NCBI GenBank assembly: GCA_900754515.1
Contig: CAAEDD010000092.1
Location: 1 to 8,751, forward strand
DNA from: an uncultured Oscillospiraceae bacterium
Lineage (GTDB): Bacteria > Bacillota > Clostridia > Oscillospirales > Oscillospiraceae
Reading direction: 5' to 3'
DNA: 8,751 bases
Part shown: in pieces, positions 6,390 through 8,751 of the stretch
Layout of the letters: every line of letters begins with the position of its first letter
How positions within the stretch are numbered: position 1 is the first letter of the stretch
Translations under genes and position numbers: made by a program
Notes under the pieces: model-generated
Database searches by the model: none
What the model was told of the DNA's origin: nothing
What the model saw: only the letters and a program-made list of their open reading frames with translations

Positions 6390-7111
6390 CTTTGACAGCA
6401 TATTTAAACAGCCAGTTTTCCATAATTCAGGAACTTGATTTCTTTTGTCGCATACTTTTGGCATGCCTCTGCGGAGCCTGCATAGGTATGGAGCGCAGCA
6501 AACGGTTAAAGGAGGCGGGAGTGCGTACACATGTCATTGTCTGCTGCGCGGCAGCACTTATGATTATAGTTTCCAAGTATGGTTTTGCGGATTTGACCAG
6601 TGAAACTGGAGAAGTATTTAACGGCACCAGGGGAGCAGACCCGGCACGTATTGCTGCCCAGGTAGTAAGCGGCATTAGTTTTTTGGGAGCAGGAGTTATT
6701 TTTAAACACGGCAGCAGTGTTAAGGGACTGACCACCGCTGCCGGTATATGGGCGACGGCCGGAATCGGCCTTGCCATAGGCTCAGGAATGTTTATCGTGG
6801 GGATTTTTTCAACTGTAGTTATAGCCGTGATACAAATACTAATGCACCGGTTTACGGTGGGGGTGGATGCCACATCAACCAGCCGGTTGCAATTTACCCT
6901 TGCATGTCACTGTGATTTGCCGTCTCAATTTCTTGAATACATATCTGAGCATAAAATTCAAATTGTGGAAAGCTCAGTAACCAAAGACGAGAACGGCTGT
7001 TCCATTTACGACTTTGTTCTCAGATCGCCCAAGGATATAACTCTGGATGATATGATGTGCCTCTTTAATTCCAGCGATGTACTGTCATCCAGCTGTCTTT
7101 TGGTACATTGA
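6386..7111 (+). CDS. mgtC: MgtC/SapB-family membrane protein
   Basis: This 241-residue integral membrane protein has the full set of MgtC/SapB signature motifs: GACIGMERSKR (30-40), AGVRTHVIV (44-52), DPARIAAQVVSGISFLGAGV (85-104) and VKGLTTAAGIWATAGIGLAIGSG (112-134). About four to five membrane helices lie within the first 155 residues. The remaining 80 residues form a soluble, ACT-like C-terminal domain. MgtC proteins support growth at low magnesium and in acid, and in Salmonella MgtC inhibits the F-type ATP synthase. The biochemical role in Bacillota is poorly settled, so no precise function is claimed. AAGGGGA lies about 8 bases before the ATG, and the start overlaps the upstream stop, so it is translated with the 66-residue protein. 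Control by the divergent LysR regulator is likely. The stop codon lies inside one of the 8-bp repeats flanking the downstream palindrome. Confidence 0.95.
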   Translation: MTLTAYLNSQFSIIQELDFFCRILLACLCGACIGMERSKRLKEAGVRTHVIVCCAAALMIIVSKYGFADLTSETGEVFNGTRGADPARIAAQVVSGISFLGAGVIFKHGSSVKGLTTAAGIWATAGIGLAIGSGMFIVGIFSTVVIAVIQILMHRFTVGVDATSTSRLQFTLACHCDLPSQFLEYISEHKIQIVESSVTKDENGCSIYDFVLRSPKDITLDDMMCLFNSSDVLSSSCLLVH

Positions 7112-7172
7112 GACATATATAAATTATAAGACAGAACAATTAATTGCTCTGTCTTATAATTTATATTGAGAC
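7107..7172. repeat. Large palindrome with 8-bp direct repeats; bidirectional terminator or miniature element
   Basis: Arms at 7117-7141 and 7142-7166 are reverse complements over 25 bp with one A-C mismatch (7136/7147) and no spacer. The palindrome is flanked by exact direct repeats of ATTGAGAC (7107-7114 and 7165-7172); the right copy overlaps the outer 2 bp of the right arm. It fills the gap between the convergent mgtC and dctM genes, and the mgtC stop lies in the left repeat. A shared bidirectional terminator is the simplest function, but there is no classic GC-rich stem with a T-run. Terminal inverted repeats with a target-duplication-like repeat would also fit a tiny non-autonomous mobile element. 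Confidence 0.7.
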
Positions 7173-7174
7173 GT

Positions 7175-8470
7175 TTATTTAATAAGGCCAAGTAACTCCG
7201 GTAAAAATGTGCTTATGGTTGGCACATAGGTAAACAGCAGAACAAGTAAGAAAAATAGAATAATATACGGTATCAATTCTTTTACCATTGGGCCTATAGT
7301 TTTTTCTCCCGCAATTTGATTTGATACATACAGAGTACCAGCTAAAGGAGGGGTTACCATTCCAAGGGCAATGTTGACTATCATAAAACAGCCAACCGCA
7401 ATTGGATTAATTCCATATGCATTTGTTATTGTAAAAATAATAGATGATGTAAGAAGTATTATTGAGGTGGGATCAATTAGGCAACCGAGTATGAAAAGGA
7501 ATAAGTTTATTATTAGCAACACAATAAACTTACTTTTTACCGCTGTCAGTATTGTTGTAGAAATGGCATTTCCAATACCGCTGCTGGATATCCACCATGC
7601 CATTCCTGCTGCTGAGCAAACTATTATTAGCATTGCTCCAACTGAAACTGCAGTGTCGGCCAAACATTTAGCGAAAATTTTTAGTGACAAATTTCTATAT
7701 AGGAATGCACCTACAACCCAGGCATAAACACAAGCAACTGCAGCAGCCTCGGTTGGGGTGAAAACGCCTCCATATATTCCGCCAAGAATTATCAGAGGCA
7801 TGATTAATGCAGCAATAGCATCTACGGAAATTTTTATTATTTCCTTTTTGGGCATCTTTTCAGTATCCGGGGCTTCCACATTCTTATATCTAACGATATT
7901 CATTACACAGAATGCAAAACAAATGATAAGCCCAGGAATTATTCCTGCAATAAACAACGCTCCTACTGAAATTGATGCTGTTGTTGCCAAAACAACCATT
8001 GGAATACTAGGAGGTATAATTATTCCCAAGGAAGACGATACAGCATTTACAGCTGCTGCCTGCGCCGAACTATACCCTTTTTCTTTCATTGGTTTTATCA
8101 TTACTGAACCTATTGCAGCAGATGTAGCTGGAGCTGATCCAGACAATGCGCCAAAAAAAGTGCAGGAAATTGTATCAATGCACGCAGAAGCGGCAGGCAG
8201 TCGTTTAAAACACATACGCATGAATTTGACAAGTCTTTCTGATATCCCGCTATACTCCATAAGCGAGCCAGATAGTACAAAAAGAGGAAGTGCTAACAAA
8301 GAAAAACTATCAATTGATGAAAACATCTTTTGCACTATTGACAGAAATGAAGACGAGTCTCCTGCCCAAGCCATGGTAACTACTGTAGAAAGTCCAAGCG
8401 CAGCAAATATTGGCGTGCCAAAAGCTAGAAAGAAAAAGAGCAGGCCAATAATAATTAAAAAATAAACCAT
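7175..8470 (-). CDS. dctM: TRAP transporter large permease DctM
   Basis: This 431-residue, highly hydrophobic protein has the standard length of a TRAP large subunit, with 11-13 membrane segments expected. Family motifs appear in order: SLLALPLFVLSGSLM (57-71), GALSGSAPATSAAIG (107-121), GIIIPPSIPMVV (149-160), GGIYGGVFTPTEAAAVA (230-246), GCLIDPTSIILL (329-340) and NIALGMVTPPLAGTLYVSNQ (366-385). With DctQ and a binding protein it uses a sodium gradient to import organic acids or related solutes. The substrate is fixed by the binding protein, which is not in the window. The start is set by GGGAGG, which is formed by the last two sense codons of dctQ; dctQ stops 3 bases before this ATG, so the two are tightly coupled. 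The C-terminal motif usually reads TPPVGxxL, while here an Ala stands at the usual Gly. Base composition looks more AT-rich than the genes on the left. Confidence 0.97.
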   Translation of the reverse strand: MVYFLIIIGLLFFFLAFGTPIFAALGLSTVVTMAWAGDSSSFLSIVQKMFSSIDSFSLLALPLFVLSGSLMEYSGISERLVKFMRMCFKRLPAASACIDTISCTFFGALSGSAPATSAAIGSVMIKPMKEKGYSSAQAAAVNAVSSSLGIIIPPSIPMVVLATTASISVGALFIAGIIPGLIICFAFCVMNIVRYKNVEAPDTEKMPKKEIIKISVDAIAALIMPLIILGGIYGGVFTPTEAAAVACVYAWVVGAFLYRNLSLKIFAKCLADTAVSVGAMLIIVCSAAGMAWWISSSGIGNAISTTILTAVKSKFIVLLIINLFLFILGCLIDPTSIILLTSSIIFTITNAYGINPIAVGCFMIVNIALGMVTPPLAGTLYVSNQIAGEKTIGPMVKELIPYIILFFLLVLLFTYVPTISTFLPELLGLIK

Positions 8471-8473
8471 AAA

Positions 8474-8751
8474 TTACCTCCCTTTGTTCTCCGATAATTG
8501 GCCAGCAGTCGGCAGTTCTTTAATATCAATAAGCGTTTTAATTGTATAATGAAGCGCAATAAGCAAGCACCCAACTGGAACTGAGCTATACATAAATGCA
8601 TATGGTATTCCCATCATAGCGCTTTTTTGGTTTAGGACAAGCTGTTTTCCAATCATATCCAGGCCATATTTGGCAGCAAAAATACAGAATATAAGGGTTA
8701 GTATCAACCTAATGATAAGAAATATTATTTTCCCAGTTCTTTTGAGTTTAG
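8474..8751 (-). CDS. dctQ: TRAP transporter small permease DctQ (5' end outside window)
   Basis: The frame is open from the right edge to TAA at 8474, giving 91 residues. That is the C-terminal part of a protein normally about 160 long, so the first two membrane segments are missing. A TTG inside the frame at 8707 is not a credible start, because coding similarity continues upstream with KLKRTGKIIFLIIRL. The visible part holds a membrane helix running through LILTLIFCIFAAKYGLDMI, the motif SAMMGIPYAFMYSSVPVGCLL, where DctQ proteins carry a conserved Ser-x-x-x-Gly-Ile-Pro and Tyr-x-x-x-Pro, and a last helix. It forms the membrane complex with DctM. The dctP-type binding protein gene often lies upstream of dctQ, which here would be beyond the window. 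Confidence 0.92.
   Translation of the reverse strand, partial: KLKRTGKIIFLIIRLILTLIFCIFAAKYGLDMIGKQLVLNQKSAMMGIPYAFMYSSVPVGCLLIALHYTIKTLIDIKELPTAGQLSENKGR

Noticed and set aside
6427..6873. 148-codon minus-strand frame within mgtC
   Set aside because: It is antisense to strongly conserved MgtC motifs and has no start signals; a shadow frame.
7758..8465. Open frame of 235 codons on the plus strand opposite dctM
   Set aside because: It is fully antisense to a clear TRAP permease, has no ribosome site, and its composition is the mirror of hydrophobic codons on the other strand.
8474..8707. A complete 77-residue gene starting at TTG 8707
   Set aside because: The frame stays open to the window edge with DctQ-like residues upstream, so this is the tail of a longer dctQ.

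Overview
The window looks like chromosomal DNA from a low-to-middle GC Bacillota, most likely a clostridial anaerobe. This is inferred from purine-rich Shine-Dalgarno sites before nearly every gene, TTG and GTG starts, housekeeping-type promoters, an ECF sigma factor paired with a membrane anti-sigma protein, and a TRAP transporter. The species cannot be named. No phage, IS transposase, CRISPR array, tRNA or rRNA is visible.

Layout. (1) Positions 1-2593, minus strand: a two-gene operon. A MoxR/NorQ-like AAA+ ATPase (1682-2593) is followed, with a 4-nt ATGA overlap, by a large von Willebrand factor A (VWA) protein. That protein runs off the left edge with 561 codons visible, and it is easy to miss because it has no stop codon here. 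(2) 2594-2721: a compact divergent promoter region. (3) 2722-3399, plus strand: a lone small protein with C39/papain-like cysteine peptidase features, closed by a strong terminator. (4) 3458-5157: an ECF sigma factor and membrane anti-sigma pair, with a sigma-X-like promoter in front and a terminator behind. (5) 5167-6066, minus strand: a LysR-type regulator. (6) 6189-7111, plus strand, divergent from the regulator: an unrecognised 66-residue protein translationally coupled to an MgtC/SapB-family membrane protein. (7) 7107-7172: a near-perfect palindrome flanked by 8-bp direct repeats between convergent genes. (8) 7175-8751, minus strand: the TRAP transporter large permease dctM and the C-terminal part of the small permease dctQ, whose start lies beyond the right edge.

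How the genes work together. The ATPase and VWA protein form a classic activation pair: in NorQ/NorD, CbbQ/CbbO and related systems the two remodel or activate a client protein. The client is not visible, and the divergent peptidase-like gene shares the control region. The sigma/anti-sigma pair is a self-contained envelope-signal module, probably autoregulated. The LysR regulator probably controls the MgtC operon. The TRAP genes import an unidentified organic acid or similar solute; the substrate-binding protein is not in the window.

The points most worth a second look are the palindrome with 8-bp flanking repeats at the mgtC stop codon, the Asn in the Walker A motif of the ATPase, the almost leaderless consensus promoter of the peptidase-like gene, and the uncharacterised 66-residue protein coupled to MgtC.
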